Shown here piece after piece: positions 45,164 to 54,367 of a stretch of DNA of 64,000 bases. The translations under genes were made by a program, and so were the position numbers. The DNA comes from Bog-756 sp963835465 (GTDB taxonomy: Bacteria; Actinomycetota; Acidimicrobiia; Acidimicrobiales; RAAP-2). The notes beneath the pieces are model-generated. The model ran no database searches and was not told the DNA's origin. It saw nothing but the letters and a program-made list of their open reading frames with translations. Every line of letters begins with the position of its first letter. Within the stretch, counting starts at the first letter, position 1. The DNA is taken from the NCBI GenBank assembly GCA_963835465.1, contig CAWIFR010000002.1:62001-126000 (forward strand), read 5' to 3'.

Positions 45164-47692
45164 ATGAAGGCACTCGCCTGGTATCGGCTGCGGCGTTCAC
45201 TCGACCGGAAGTGGGCCGGGCTTCTGACCACCGTGCTCCTCGTCGGATTGCTCGGCGGTCTGGCCATGGGCTCGATTGCCGCAGCCCGGCGAACTCAGGC
45301 GGCCTTTCCGACGTACTTCACTACCACCAGACCGTCCCAACTCGACGTTCCCGTCGCCAACTGGCAGCCCGGCTCCCCCAACTCCGCGGGCTCCGATCGT
45401 TCGGTTTCGAACCAACTGGCCCGGCTGCCCCACGTCAAGGGGGTGGCCAACGTGTACAGCATCGACGCCCAGCCCCTTGGTCCGAACGGACTTCCGGTTC
45501 CGCCTCCGGCCGCGGCCCGTACTGCCGACATCAGCATCCTCGACACTGAGGCCAGTCCGGACGGTGAACTCACCGATCAGGACCGGGTTACTCCGCTGGA
45601 AGGTCGGCTGGCGGACCCAAACAGGCGGAACGAGATCATGGTCTCCTCGCTGGTGGCCCAGGTGCTCGGACTCCACATCGGTCAGAAGATTCCAGTCGGC
45701 TTCTATACCAACGCCCAGGCGAATCTCCCAGGGTACGGAACCGGGGCTGGATCATTCACCGCCCGGCCCCACCTGCAGATGGAGATGACGGTGGTCGCTA
45801 TCGTCGCATTCAACAATCAGGTCCTGACCGACTCCCTCGGCGCCACTGGCAGAGCGCAGATCGTGTTCACCCGTGCCCTCGGAGCCCAACTGGCCAGCTG
45901 TTGCGTCACCAGCACCACCGCCTACCTTCGACTTGATCACGGAGTGGATGGGACATCCACGGTGGAGCGGGAGATCGAACGGCTGGCCGGCAAGCCCGTC
46001 CCGCTGGGCATCCAGTTCGATCCGGCCGTGGCCGAGCAGGCCATTAAACCCGAGTCGATCGCCCTTGGCGTGTTCGGCGCGATCGCCAGCCTGGCTGTAA
46101 TACTCATCGCCGGCCAGGTCGTCGGTCGCCAGATCCGCTTCGATGCTGACGACGATCGAATTCTCAGGGCTCTCGGGGCGAAGCCGATGACGCTATTGGG
46201 TGACATGGTGCTCGGCCCGACCGTCTCTATCGCCTTCGGCAGCGGGCTGGCGGTGGCGGTCGCCATCGTCCTTTCACCCCTCGCTCCGATTGGCGTAGTC
46301 CGTCCGGTGTACCCGCTACGGGGGTTAGCCTTCGACTGGTCGGTACTGGGTTCCGGTTTCGGGATCCTTCTGATCGTTCTGAGTGCGGTGGCTGTGGGCG
46401 TGGCCTACCGCCAGCTGCCACACCGCGTGGCCCGGCGATCCCATGGCACCGTCCGTGGCGAGTCAGGCATCGTCCACGTCGCCACCCAGTCGGGACTGCC
46501 GCTGGCGGCAGTCGAGGGCATGCGCTTCGCCCTCGAACCGGGGGGAGGGACCAGGGCCGTGCCGGTCCGGTCCGCCATTATCGGATCCGTGCTGGCGGTT
46601 ATGGTCGTGATCGCCACCATCACTTTCGGCGCCAGCCTCAACAGCCTGGTCTCCCATCCTCAACTCTACGGGTGGAACTGGAACTACGAGTTGACCGGTG
46701 GTGGTGGGATCGCTCCCGTCCCCGGCCCCCAGGCGGCTCGCTTGCTCGACCACGATCGGGCCGTGGCCGCCTGGGCTCCCATCTACTTCGGAGATAGCGC
46801 AGAGGTGGACGGCGTGAGCATCCCGTTGATCGGCCAGCCCCCCGGCGCAAACGTGGCCCCCGCGTTGCTCTCCGGACACGCTCTCGACGCTCCCAACCAG
46901 TTGGTGGTGGGGGGATCGACCCTGGCCGTCCTGCACAAGCAGATCGGCGACACGGTCAGCTTCACTACCCCGGGGTCGAAGACCAGGCATCTACAGATCG
47001 TGGGCTCGGCCACGATGCCTATCGTGGGAGACCAACTCGGTGGTGTTCATCCGTCCATGGGCACGGGCGCTCTGGTGGCCGCGGCGCTCATTCCCCCATC
47101 GGTGTCGAACCCGAACCATGTGGTCCCGACCGGACCGAGCGCAGTGCTGGTGCGGCTGCGGAATGGCGTTGCACCGTCCTCCTCGCTGACAGGGCTGCGT
47201 CGGATTGCCGATGCGTTGACCTTGCCGAGCAACTACGGGGTGACCGTGCTCCCGGTTCAGCGACCGGCCGAGATCATCAACTACCGCTCCATGGGGAGCA
47301 CCCCGATCTATCTCGGCCTAGGTCTGGCCGCCGGTGCCACCGCAGCACTCGGGCTGACCTTGATGGCGTCGGTGCGACGGCGCCGCCGGGATCTGGCCAT
47401 TTTCAAATCGCTCGGCTTCACGCAACGCCAGCTTGCCGGCACGGTGGCATGGAACTCGACGGTCACGGTGGCCGTGGGCACCGTCTTCGGCGTGCCGCTC
47501 GGGATCATCGCCGGACGGACGCTGTGGAATGCCTTCGCCGGTGGGATCAACGCGGTGAGCGTGCCTGCAGTGCCGGCGGCGACCATCGCTCTCGTGGCTG
47601 TGGGTGCCTTCGTGCTGGCCATCATCATTGCCGCCCTTCCGGCGGTAGTCGCGGCCCGCACCCCCACCGCTCTCTTATTGAGGGCCGAGTAG
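45164..47692 (+). CDS. large FtsX-type ABC transporter permease
   Basis: The 842-residue protein has the FtsX/MacB permease layout: an N-terminal helix (WAGLLTTVLLVGLLGGLAMG), a large extracellular domain (about 45-290), a three-helix block (about 295-410), a second periplasmic domain (about 480-690) and a C-terminal three-helix block (LGLGLAAGATAALGLTLMAS, RRRDLAIFKSLGFTQRQLAG, then VPAATIALVAVGAFVLAIII). RRDLAIFKSLGF is the typical cytosolic coupling loop. No ATPase gene is adjacent on either side, so the partner must be elsewhere or lost. The substrate is unknown. Confidence 0.82.
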   Translation: MKALAWYRLRRSLDRKWAGLLTTVLLVGLLGGLAMGSIAAARRTQAAFPTYFTTTRPSQLDVPVANWQPGSPNSAGSDRSVSNQLARLPHVKGVANVYSIDAQPLGPNGLPVPPPAAARTADISILDTEASPDGELTDQDRVTPLEGRLADPNRRNEIMVSSLVAQVLGLHIGQKIPVGFYTNAQANLPGYGTGAGSFTARPHLQMEMTVVAIVAFNNQVLTDSLGATGRAQIVFTRALGAQLASCCVTSTTAYLRLDHGVDGTSTVEREIERLAGKPVPLGIQFDPAVAEQAIKPESIALGVFGAIASLAVILIAGQVVGRQIRFDADDDRILRALGAKPMTLLGDMVLGPTVSIAFGSGLAVAVAIVLSPLAPIGVVRPVYPLRGLAFDWSVLGSGFGILLIVLSAVAVGVAYRQLPHRVARRSHGTVRGESGIVHVATQSGLPLAAVEGMRFALEPGGGTRAVPVRSAIIGSVLAVMVVIATITFGASLNSLVSHPQLYGWNWNYELTGGGGIAPVPGPQAARLLDHDRAVAAWAPIYFGDSAEVDGVSIPLIGQPPGANVAPALLSGHALDAPNQLVVGGSTLAVLHKQIGDTVSFTTPGSKTRHLQIVGSATMPIVGDQLGGVHPSMGTGALVAAALIPPSVSNPNHVVPTGPSAVLVRLRNGVAPSSSLTGLRRIADALTLPSNYGVTVLPVQRPAEIINYRSMGSTPIYLGLGLAAGATAALGLTLMASVRRRRRDLAIFKSLGFTQRQLAGTVAWNSTVTVAVGTVFGVPLGIIAGRTLWNAFAGGINAVSVPAVPAATIALVAVGAFVLAIIIAALPAVVAARTPTALLLRAE

Positions 47693-47863
47693 TCCCTCAC
47701 GCTATGCGAGAGAAGGTCCGAGATTGAGACAGGAGGGAGGCAATTATCCACCTTTCGGGTGCTTGAGCGGGTCTTCGGCTGGCCAGCCTCGGCACCGTCC
47801 GGAGCCCTCACCACGCCCTCGTCGACTATGACGGTCAAGGATCAGGCGTGGTCTTCCATGTAT

Positions 47864-47939
47864 TGGAGCCGGCGGTGGGAATCGAACCCACGACCTGACG
47901 ATTACAAGTCGTCTGCGCTACCAACTGCGCCACACCGGC
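47864..47939 (-). tRNA. tRNA-Thr (anticodon TGT)
   Basis: On the minus strand GCCGGTG begins a 73-nt cloverleaf with D-arm GCGC-AGTTGGTA-GCGC, anticodon arm GACGA-CTTGTAA-TCGTC (anticodon TGT at positions 34-36), T-arm GTGGG-TTCGATT-CCCAC and acceptor CGCCGGC, followed by T and an encoded CCA. It reads ACA codons. Confidence 0.95.
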
Positions 47940-48088
47940 CTGGTGCCGGGACCTGCCCGTAGTGCGTCATTCTACGGGTCCCGCGGCCGCTCACGAGGAG
48001 ATGGGGGCGACCCTCCTGGCCCCGGCCCCCACCTGCCGGGATCGGAAACGCTTGCTTCGCACCTCCCTGATTGGCAGGCTGGCACACA

Positions 48089-48643
48089 GTGGCCCAACCT
48101 CCCGAGCAATCAGCACGCCCCTCAGCGTCCCCCGGTGGAGGTTCGAGTGCCACGACGATCAAGGCGGCCATCGTGTTGGTCGCCTTCGTGTTGACCACCG
48201 TGCTGGTCCTCGGAGTCATCCATCCGACGACCTCGGTCATGGGAGCGAGGACCGGCTCCGCGGCGTCCACCACCACCAAGCCGGCGGCGCCCACGACCAC
48301 GACGACCACAGCCCCGCCCCACGTGCCCGTCCTGGCGGCAAACGCATCAGGGGTCCCGGGGGCGGCCGGCTCGGTCACCACGCAGTTGCAGACGGCTGGC
48401 TGGGACATGCTGCCCCCGGTGAACGCCTCAGCCCGAGTGACGGTCACCAACGTCTACTACGTGGCCGGGCAGAAGGGTGTGGCGCAGTCGGTGGCGAAGG
48501 CGTTACTCCTGCCGGCCAGCTCGGTGGCCCCCTACACCACCTCCGCGCCGGTTAGCTCGATCGGCACGGCCGAGGTGCTCATCGTGGTGGGCCCGGACCT
48601 GGCCAACCGGACCAGCACCACCACCTCGTCCACCGTCAACTGA
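48089..48643 (+). CDS. membrane-anchored LytR_C-domain protein
   Basis: The 184-residue protein has a cytosolic Ser/Pro-rich tail, one transmembrane helix (IKAAIVLVAFVLTTVLVLGV, about 24-43), a Thr/Ala-rich linker (TTTKPAAPTTTTTT) and a C-terminal LytR_C domain (VPVLAANASGVPGAAGSVTT, LQTAGWDMLPP, VAQSVAKALLLPASSV, AEVLIVVGPDLAN). The domain is found at the C-end of LytR-CpsA-Psr enzymes and alone in many actinobacterial membrane proteins, and is thought to be extracytoplasmic. GTG at 48089 is a guess; an upstream TTG at 48071 is possible. It precedes otsB by 11 bp. Confidence 0.78.
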   Translation: MAQPPEQSARPSASPGGGSSATTIKAAIVLVAFVLTTVLVLGVIHPTTSVMGARTGSAASTTTKPAAPTTTTTTAPPHVPVLAANASGVPGAAGSVTTQLQTAGWDMLPPVNASARVTVTNVYYVAGQKGVAQSVAKALLLPASSVAPYTTSAPVSSIGTAEVLIVVGPDLANRTSTTTSSTVN

Positions 48644-48654
48644 CTGTCGATCGA

Positions 48655-49503
48655 ATGTCCGAAGATCGGAGCGGTGGGGTAGCGGTGCCGTCATCGGCAG
48701 TGCGGGCGGTCCTTGCCCCGCTGCTGACCGACCCGGCGGCCACCGCCGTGCTCACCGACTTCGACGGCACGCTCTCCCCTATTGTGAAGGACCCCTACGA
48801 GGCCCGACCGATCGACGGCGCCGGCGGGGTGATGGCCGACCTAGCCCGGCGGTTCGGTGAGGTGGCGGTGATCTCGGGCCGTTCGGTGTCCTTTCTCGAG
48901 GAGCACCTCATCGTCGGGTCGCCGGCCGCGGCCGACCACCGCGTGCGGTTGGTCGGGCTGTACGGGCTGGAGCAGTCGTGGGGGGATGGTCAGATCACCG
49001 TCGAGCCGGCCGCCGAAGAGTGGAAGCACGTCATCGATGCCGCAGTTTTGGGACTGCAGCGGGGTGCGCCGGACGGCATTCTCATCGAACCCAAGGGGCT
49101 GGCGGTCACGGTCCACTGGCGGAGGGCGCCGGCGGCGGAAGGCTGGGTCGCCGGCGCCGTGGCGGCCGAAGTGGCCCGATCAGGACTCCGGGCCCACCCG
49201 GGCCGCATGTCGGTCGAGCTCCGTCCTCCCATCGATGTTGACAAGGGGACCGTGGTCAGGGCCCTGGCCGAAGGCTTCTCGGCTGCTTGCTATTTCGGGG
49301 ACGATCTCGGCGATCTTCCAGCGTTCAGCGCACTGGCCGACCTGCGGAGCGAGGGTAGGGACACCGTTGCGGTAGCGGTACTCGACCCCGAGAGCGACCC
49401 GAGGGTCGCGGCGGCAGCCGACCTCACGCTGGCCGGCCAGCGTGAGGCCCTCGATGTCCTGGCCTGGCTGGCTGAGAGTGTCGCACCCAGCCTGGCAACC
49501 TGA
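48655..49503 (+). CDS. otsB: trehalose-6-phosphate phosphatase
   Basis: OtsB dephosphorylates trehalose 6-phosphate. The 282-residue HAD-superfamily enzyme has motif I VLTDFDGTLSPI (nucleophile Asp near 35), SGRSVSFLEEHL, LYGLEQSWGDG (the usual GxHG appears as LYGLE), PPIDVDKGTVVRAL and motif IV CYFGDDLGDLPAFSAL. Length is normal. It faces otsA tail to tail across 38 bp, so the two trehalose genes are neighbours but not one operon. Confidence 0.93.
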   Translation: MSEDRSGGVAVPSSAVRAVLAPLLTDPAATAVLTDFDGTLSPIVKDPYEARPIDGAGGVMADLARRFGEVAVISGRSVSFLEEHLIVGSPAAADHRVRLVGLYGLEQSWGDGQITVEPAAEEWKHVIDAAVLGLQRGAPDGILIEPKGLAVTVHWRRAPAAEGWVAGAVAAEVARSGLRAHPGRMSVELRPPIDVDKGTVVRALAEGFSAACYFGDDLGDLPAFSALADLRSEGRDTVAVAVLDPESDPRVAAAADLTLAGQREALDVLAWLAESVAPSLAT

Positions 49504-49541
49504 CTGGATCTGAGGTGGTGGACCCGGACAGCCCGTTCGAG

Positions 49542-50957
49542 TCAGCGTGCCCAGTCCAGCTGCGATTGGAGCCAGTGGGCTGGATGCCGCGCCCGGATGA
49601 TCCGTTGGAGCTCCTCGGCCCGGGTTGTCCGGGCATCGAGGTCCATATCGAGGGCCTCGGCCAGGACGGCGGCTGTCCCGGAGACGTCGAACGGGTTGAC
49701 TTCTAGGGCGGCTGGAGCGAGTTCCTCGAAGGCTCCGGCCTCACGGGAGAGGGCGAGCACCCCGTGGCGGGCATTGATTAGCGGGCCTTCCTTGGCCACC
49801 AGGTTGAGGCCATCCCGCACTGGGTTGACGAGCAGGACGTCGTACCGGGTGAGCGCAGCCAACGACCGTGGATAGTCGTCCTCCACCTCGAGCACGATGG
49901 GCGTCCAGTCCGGCGTTGCCCACTGGCGGTTGATCCGCTCTACCGTCGACTCGACCTCGTTCTGGTAGGCGAGGTACTCCGGAAGTCCCTGGCGCGTGGG
50001 GTAGGCCAAGGCCACGAAGACCACCCGCTCGCGCCGGTGCGGCTGCCGCTCCAGCAGCTCTTCGAACGCCCAGAACCCTCGAAGGAGATTCTTGGACAGC
50101 TCCATTCGGTCCACCCGGACGATGACCTGCCGACCTTCACCGCCGATCTTCTCCTCGATGCGGGCCAGGGCCTGACTGACGGCTGGCTCCGCTGCGGACG
50201 CGCGCAGCCGGTCCGGGTCGGTGGAGAGCGGCGAGACGAAGGTGGGCGGGCCGTCGGTGGCCGGTGCATCGGGCCCCTGATTGGCCCGATAGGCCGAGGC
50301 CCACCGCATGGTGTGGAACCCGCAGGCACCATAGCTGGCCAACGAGGCCAGGAGCTCGGCGCCGACCGCGGTGGGCAGCATGCGGAGCACCGAGGGGTCG
50401 GCGAACGGTGTGTGGGTGAAGTGGGTGGTCCGCAGATCAGGCCGAAGCCGGGACAGCTCGGAGCCCATGAGGGTCAGGTGGTAGTCCTGGACCAGTACCC
50501 GCCCTCCCTCGGGAGCCACCTTGGCCACCCGCTCGGCGAACAGCTGATTGAACTCGCGATAGGCATCCCATGCCTCCAGCCATCGCTGATCGGCACGAGG
50601 CCGACGGGCCGCGTCGAACAGGTGGTGGTGACAGAACCACAGCATGGCGTTCGAGACAACGTTGTACGCCAGGTTGTAGATCTCGGGCTCGGGTTCGACC
50701 AACTCGATGTGGATGCCGTCGTCGGACATCATCCCGGCTGCTGCCGCGACCCGGTCGGCCGCACCGAGCGCCGAGGCCACCCAGGTTGCCTCCGAGCCAA
50801 CCACTAGCGGGCGCATGGAACCGGCCAGTCCACCCGCCGTGGTGCCGGCCACGGGAACACCGTCCTCGAGGTGGAAGGCCAGGGGCCCACGGTTGGAAAC
50901 GAGGACGGTGTCGGCAAGGGAGCCGTCGTCCCAGCGGGGGATGCGGTCCTCAGCCAT
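49542..50957 (-). CDS. otsA: alpha,alpha-trehalose-phosphate synthase
   Basis: OtsA (GT20) makes trehalose 6-phosphate from a nucleotide-glucose and glucose 6-phosphate. The 471-residue product has VLVSNRGPLAF, TTAGGLAGSM, LVQDYHLTLMGSELSRLRPD, the HTPFADPSVLRML segment, VRVDRMELSKNLLRGFWAF and the donor-site VLLVNPVRDGLNLVAKEGPL. With otsB this is the full OtsAB route. The usual loop RxGYFLHIPFP is diverged to RTTHFTHTPFA, as in an actinobacterial subgroup. Confidence 0.93.
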   Translation of the reverse strand: MAEDRIPRWDDGSLADTVLVSNRGPLAFHLEDGVPVAGTTAGGLAGSMRPLVVGSEATWVASALGAADRVAAAAGMMSDDGIHIELVEPEPEIYNLAYNVVSNAMLWFCHHHLFDAARRPRADQRWLEAWDAYREFNQLFAERVAKVAPEGGRVLVQDYHLTLMGSELSRLRPDLRTTHFTHTPFADPSVLRMLPTAVGAELLASLASYGACGFHTMRWASAYRANQGPDAPATDGPPTFVSPLSTDPDRLRASAAEPAVSQALARIEEKIGGEGRQVIVRVDRMELSKNLLRGFWAFEELLERQPHRRERVVFVALAYPTRQGLPEYLAYQNEVESTVERINRQWATPDWTPIVLEVEDDYPRSLAALTRYDVLLVNPVRDGLNLVAKEGPLINARHGVLALSREAGAFEELAPAALEVNPFDVSGTAAVLAEALDMDLDARTTRAEELQRIIRARHPAHWLQSQLDWAR

Positions 50958-51012
50958 GAGGGGACGCTACCCGTTTGAGGCTCCGAAGAGGCAATGGGGT
51001 TCGGTTGGCGGT

Positions 51013-51055
51013 CACTACCTTGACAAGGTAGTGAGTGACCAATCACAATGTAACC
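51013..51055 (+). promoter_or_regulatory. tetR promoter and operator (first copy)
   Basis: A perfect inverted repeat with 10-bp arms (CACTACCTTG, one central A, CAAGGTAGTG) spans 51013-51033. TTGACA (51020-51025) lies in its centre, and CACAAT (51044-51049) follows at 18-nt spacing. The -10 ends 6 nt before ATG at 51056, so the mRNA is probably leaderless. Repressor binding would cover the -35. Confidence 0.7.
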
Positions 51056-51682
51056 ATGATGGTTTCGAGCCGACAGACCGCCGGGGAGCGCCGCATCGCT
51101 GTGCTGGCTGCCGCCATCACCGAGTTCGCTCGGTCCGGCTACGCCGGCACGTCGACGGAGGCCATCGCCAACCGGGCGGGTATCTCCCAGCCGTACTTGT
51201 TCCGCCTCTTCGGAACCAAGAAGGACCTGTTCGTCGCCACTTACGACCTGGTCGGCCTCCGGATCATCGAGGAGCTGTCCAGGGCCGGGGAGGGACTGGA
51301 GGGTGAGGACGCCAAATCGGCTATGGCTGGGGCCTACCTGGAGCTGATGCAGGACCCCGAGATGCTCCAGGTCCAACTCCACGGATTCGCGGCGGCCCCG
51401 GCTGACCCCGACATCGCCCGCAGCTGCCGCCGCACCTTCGACATGCTGGCCGATGTGTTCTATGACCGGACCCACGGCACCGAGGACGAGCTGCGCGAAT
51501 TTTTCGCCATGGGGATGCTGATCAACGTGATGTCTGCCATCGACGTCCTCTCCGTCCCCGACTCGTGGGCCCAGAGCATCTGCCAGGTGCCCCAGAAGGC
51601 CGACGCCATCAAATCCGCCAGCCAGGCCCTGGCCGACCATCATCGGGTCGGCGAGGCCGAGAACCAGGAGGTTCCCGCATGA
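51056..51682 (+). CDS. TetR-family regulator of the adjacent efflux gene
   Basis: The 208-residue protein has an N-terminal TetR helix-turn-helix (RRIAVLAAAITEFARSGYAG, then TSTEAIANRAGISQPYLFRLFGTKKDLF) and a ligand-binding helical C-domain. ATG at 51056 is chosen over the in-frame GTG at 51035 because the latter would lie inside the promoter. A palindrome overlaps its -35, so it likely represses itself. The stop overlaps the ATG of the MFS gene. Related regulators respond to drugs or fatty-acid-like compounds; the ligand is unknown. Confidence 0.85.
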   Translation: MMVSSRQTAGERRIAVLAAAITEFARSGYAGTSTEAIANRAGISQPYLFRLFGTKKDLFVATYDLVGLRIIEELSRAGEGLEGEDAKSAMAGAYLELMQDPEMLQVQLHGFAAAPADPDIARSCRRTFDMLADVFYDRTHGTEDELREFFAMGMLINVMSAIDVLSVPDSWAQSICQVPQKADAIKSASQALADHHRVGEAENQEVPA

Positions 51683-53418
51683 ACCAGCCCCTTACCGTGC
51701 CTCTTTTTTTGCCCCGACAAGCTAGTGATCACTCACAATCTAACTGGCGGACGGTATCCTCCCGCTCGCGGGCTGGCCGCCGAGGCCAGCCCGATCAGGC
51801 GCCGATGGTCCGGGCCACCGACCAGGTCGTGGAGGCCACCGGCCACGCCCCTCTGAGGGCGTCGTCGGCTGCCGGTGCCGGAGCAACCACCGTGCAGCCG
51901 TCCGATCGGGACCCGGCCGGAAGCCGCGACCGCTCGCGGTCCCGTGCCGTCTGGGCCGTGGTCATCACCGGGATGGCCCTGTTCATGGCGTCGCTGGACA
52001 ATCTGGTGGTTTCGACAGCATTGCCGGTCATCCGCGACCACCTACACGCCGGCCTCTCCGGCCTCGAGTGGACGGTAAACGCCTACACGCTGTCGTTCGC
52101 CGTGCTGCTGATCTCGGCGGCGGCCATGGGGGAGCGCTTCGGACGTAGGAGGGTCTTCGTCCTAGGCATCGCTGTGTTCACCGCGGCCTCGGCTGTCGCT
52201 GCCCTTGCTCCCAGCATCGAGGTGCTCGTGCTGGCCCGGGCCATCCAGGGAGCAGGTGGGGCAATGATCATGCCCCTCTCCCTCACCCTGCTGAGTGCCG
52301 CCGTCCCTCCTGAGCGGCGGAACGCCGCCCTGGGCATCTGGGGGGCCATCGGCGGCGCCGCCGTGGCTCTCGGCCCGTTGGTCGGTGGGGCGGTGACCAG
52401 TGGATGGTCGTGGCAGTACATCTTCTGGCTCAACGTCCCGGTCGGCCTGTGCCTCATCCCCTTGGCTTGGTGGAAGCTGTCCGAGTCCCGTGGGGTCCGG
52501 GCCCGCCTCGATTTGAGCGGTGTGATGCTGGTCAGTGTGGGGCTGCTCGGCGTGGTCCTCGGCCTGGTGGAGGGCAACAGCCACGGGTGGACGAGCTCCG
52601 TGGTGCTCACGTCCTTTGCGGTGGGCATCGTGGCTTTGCCGGGGTTTTGCCTCTGGGAGCTGCGGTCCGACCATCCCATGCTGGACATCCGCTTGTTTCG
52701 CGACCGCGGCTTCGCCTCGGTCAACATGACGGCGCTGCTGTTCAGCTTCGGAATGTTCGGGGCCATCTTCTTCCTTGTCCAGTTCCTCCAAACGGTCCAG
52801 GGGCTCTCGCCGCTGGCCGCAGGGGTGCGGATCCTTCCGTGGACGGCCATGCCCATGCTGTTGGCCCCGGTGGTGGGCCAGCTGGCCGAGCGGTGGGGAG
52901 GCAAGCCCTTGGTGGTGACCGGCCTCAGCCTTCAGGCCATCGGCCTGGCGTGGCTGGCCTCGGTCACCTCGACGACCGTGCCCTACGCCGACCTGGTCGT
53001 CCCGTTCATCGTGTGCGGCATCGGCATGACCCTCTTCTTCGTGCCTCTGGCCTCGCTGGTCCTCGGGGCGGTGCCCCGATCGCTGGAAGGTGTCGCTTCC
53101 GGCGCCAACGCCGCCTTTCGTGAGCTGGGGGGCGTGCTCGGCATCGCCGTCCTGGGGGCCATCTTCAGCTCCCACGGGAGCTACGCCTCGGGGCAGGACT
53201 ACGTCAACGGCATGACGGTGGCCGTCTACGCCGGGGCGGCCGTGGTGGCCGTCGGGGCCATCACCGCACTGTTCGTCCCGAGCCGCCGCGGCCTCAACAA
53301 CGGCGACCTCGTGGTCCCTCCGGTGCTCCCCGATCTCGCCGCCTCATCGGTGGCCGTGTCGTCTGAGCTCGCGCCGGCCGGAACCGGCCGCTCACTCTGC
53401 GAGTCGTCCCGGGCCTGA
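51679..53418 (+). CDS. MFS drug efflux transporter, DHA2 (14-helix) type
   Basis: The 579-residue protein belongs to the EmrB/QacA group: AVWAVVITGMALFMASLDNL with the Asp-rich first helix, GERFGRRRVFVLG (loop 2-3 motif), ARAIQGAGGAMIMPLSL, and a C-half with 14-helix spacing. ATG at 51679 overlaps the tetR stop (ATGA) and has AGGAGG 7 nt before it, so it is favoured, but this adds about 90 residues of Ser/Arg-rich leader. A second copy of the operator sequence lies inside that leader (51716-51744), so an internal start such as ATG 51805 may be used. It probably exports amphiphilic toxic compounds. Confidence 0.85.
   Translation: MNQPLTVPLFLPRQASDHSQSNWRTVSSRSRAGRRGQPDQAPMVRATDQVVEATGHAPLRASSAAGAGATTVQPSDRDPAGSRDRSRSRAVWAVVITGMALFMASLDNLVVSTALPVIRDHLHAGLSGLEWTVNAYTLSFAVLLISAAAMGERFGRRRVFVLGIAVFTAASAVAALAPSIEVLVLARAIQGAGGAMIMPLSLTLLSAAVPPERRNAALGIWGAIGGAAVALGPLVGGAVTSGWSWQYIFWLNVPVGLCLIPLAWWKLSESRGVRARLDLSGVMLVSVGLLGVVLGLVEGNSHGWTSSVVLTSFAVGIVALPGFCLWELRSDHPMLDIRLFRDRGFASVNMTALLFSFGMFGAIFFLVQFLQTVQGLSPLAAGVRILPWTAMPMLLAPVVGQLAERWGGKPLVVTGLSLQAIGLAWLASVTSTTVPYADLVVPFIVCGIGMTLFFVPLASLVLGAVPRSLEGVASGANAAFRELGGVLGIAVLGAIFSSHGSYASGQDYVNGMTVAVYAGAAVVAVGAITALFVPSRRGLNNGDLVVPPVLPDLAASSVAVSSELAPAGTGRSLCESSRA
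51716..51744 (+). promoter_or_regulatory. second copy of the tetR operator/-10 sequence
   Basis: GACAAG-CTAGTGA at 51716-51728 and TCACAAT-CTAAC nearby repeat the tetR promoter region (GACAAG-GTAGTGA ... TCACAAT-GTAAC at 51022-51054) with a shorter centre. AGTGATCACT (51724-51733) is itself palindromic. It may bind the same TetR. Confidence 0.6.
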
Positions 53419-53477
53419 TGGGTCCAGCCAAGTCCTCTGAGTCGGTTGCCGCTATCGAGCAGGTGTCCGTGCTGGGC

Positions 53478-54275
53478 TCAATCCGGGGTGACCAGGCGGG
53501 CCCGGGCCAGGGCGGCCGACAGGATGTCGGTGGCCTGGGGCCGGAGCTCGGCGAGCGGGCGGTTCCGGTGGACGCGGGTCCCGAGGTCGACCTGGGCGAT
53601 CGAGGCCACCCCGTACAGGGAGGCGACATCGATGAGCAGGGCCAGCTCCACGGCGTAACCGGGGGCCAGTCCACACTTGTCCAGAACGCTCCTGGGGGCG
53701 GCCGTCTCCCCGGCCAGGGGCTGTCGGATGCCGGCCAGGTGGGGGAAGAGGAGGTCGATGACCGGCCGGGCCATGAGCTCGGTGACCCGACCTCCGCCGT
53801 CGGGCGAACCGTGCAGTGGTCGCTGGTAGTAGCCCTTCACCAGGCTGACTGAGTCGTCGATCAGGAGCGGCTTGAGCAGGCCGGTCACGAAGTGGGGCCC
53901 AAAGTTGGTGACGTCAGCGTCGACGAAGGCGAGCAGGTCGGCGTCGGTGCCGACGAGGGCGGCGTGCATCGCCTGGCCCTTGCCCCCGGCCGGGTCGCCG
54001 GAGCCGACCACGCGTGCCCCGGCGGCCCGGGCCAGCTGGGCCGTCCCGTCGACCGACCCGTCGTCCACCACCACCACGTCGTCGACCAGCGGGACGCCCC
54101 CGGCGCGCTCAGTGAGGGCGCCCACGATGGCGCCCACGATGGGGCCGACGGTGGCGGCCTCGTTGCGGGCCGGGATGCACACGGCGACGGTCCGGTCGCC
54201 CTTGGCCTCGGCCAGTGCCCTGGCCAGGTTGGGAGCCTGACGGCCGTGGTCGCCGGAGGTGGCCGCGATCGACAT
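53478..54275 (-). CDS. glucosyl-3-phosphoglycerate synthase-like GT2
   Basis: The product resembles GpgS (GT81/GT2), which makes glucosyl-3-phosphoglycerate, precursor of glucosylglycerate and of mycobacterial methylglucose lipopolysaccharides. Visible are VAVCIPARNEAATVGPIVGA, VVVVDDGSVDGTAQLA, GDPAGGKGQAMHAAL, FVDADVTNFGPHFV (DxD-type metal site), YYQRPLHGSPDGGGRVTEL and RPLAGETAAPRSVL. ATG at 54275 gives 265 residues; a GTG 15 bp upstream is also possible. Longer readings give no domain. The companion phosphatase is not visible in the window. It is divergent from the riboswitch-thrC transcript. Confidence 0.87.
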   Translation of the reverse strand: MSIAATSGDHGRQAPNLARALAEAKGDRTVAVCIPARNEAATVGPIVGAIVGALTERAGGVPLVDDVVVVDDGSVDGTAQLARAAGARVVGSGDPAGGKGQAMHAALVGTDADLLAFVDADVTNFGPHFVTGLLKPLLIDDSVSLVKGYYQRPLHGSPDGGGRVTELMARPVIDLLFPHLAGIRQPLAGETAAPRSVLDKCGLAPGYAVELALLIDVASLYGVASIAQVDLGTRVHRNRPLAELRPQATDILSAALARARLVTPD

Positions 54276-54367
54276 GGTGCCATCATCGCTCACCGGAACA
54301 GGGTGGGTGGAAGAGTCCGGCCGAGCGTCGGCGCCAACCGACAACACTGCCGGGCAGGGCGCCCGCA

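Noticed and set aside
51702..51711. T7 run after the tetR stop considered as an intrinsic terminator
   Set aside because: No GC-rich stem precedes it, and the MFS start codon overlaps the tetR stop, so termination there makes little sense.
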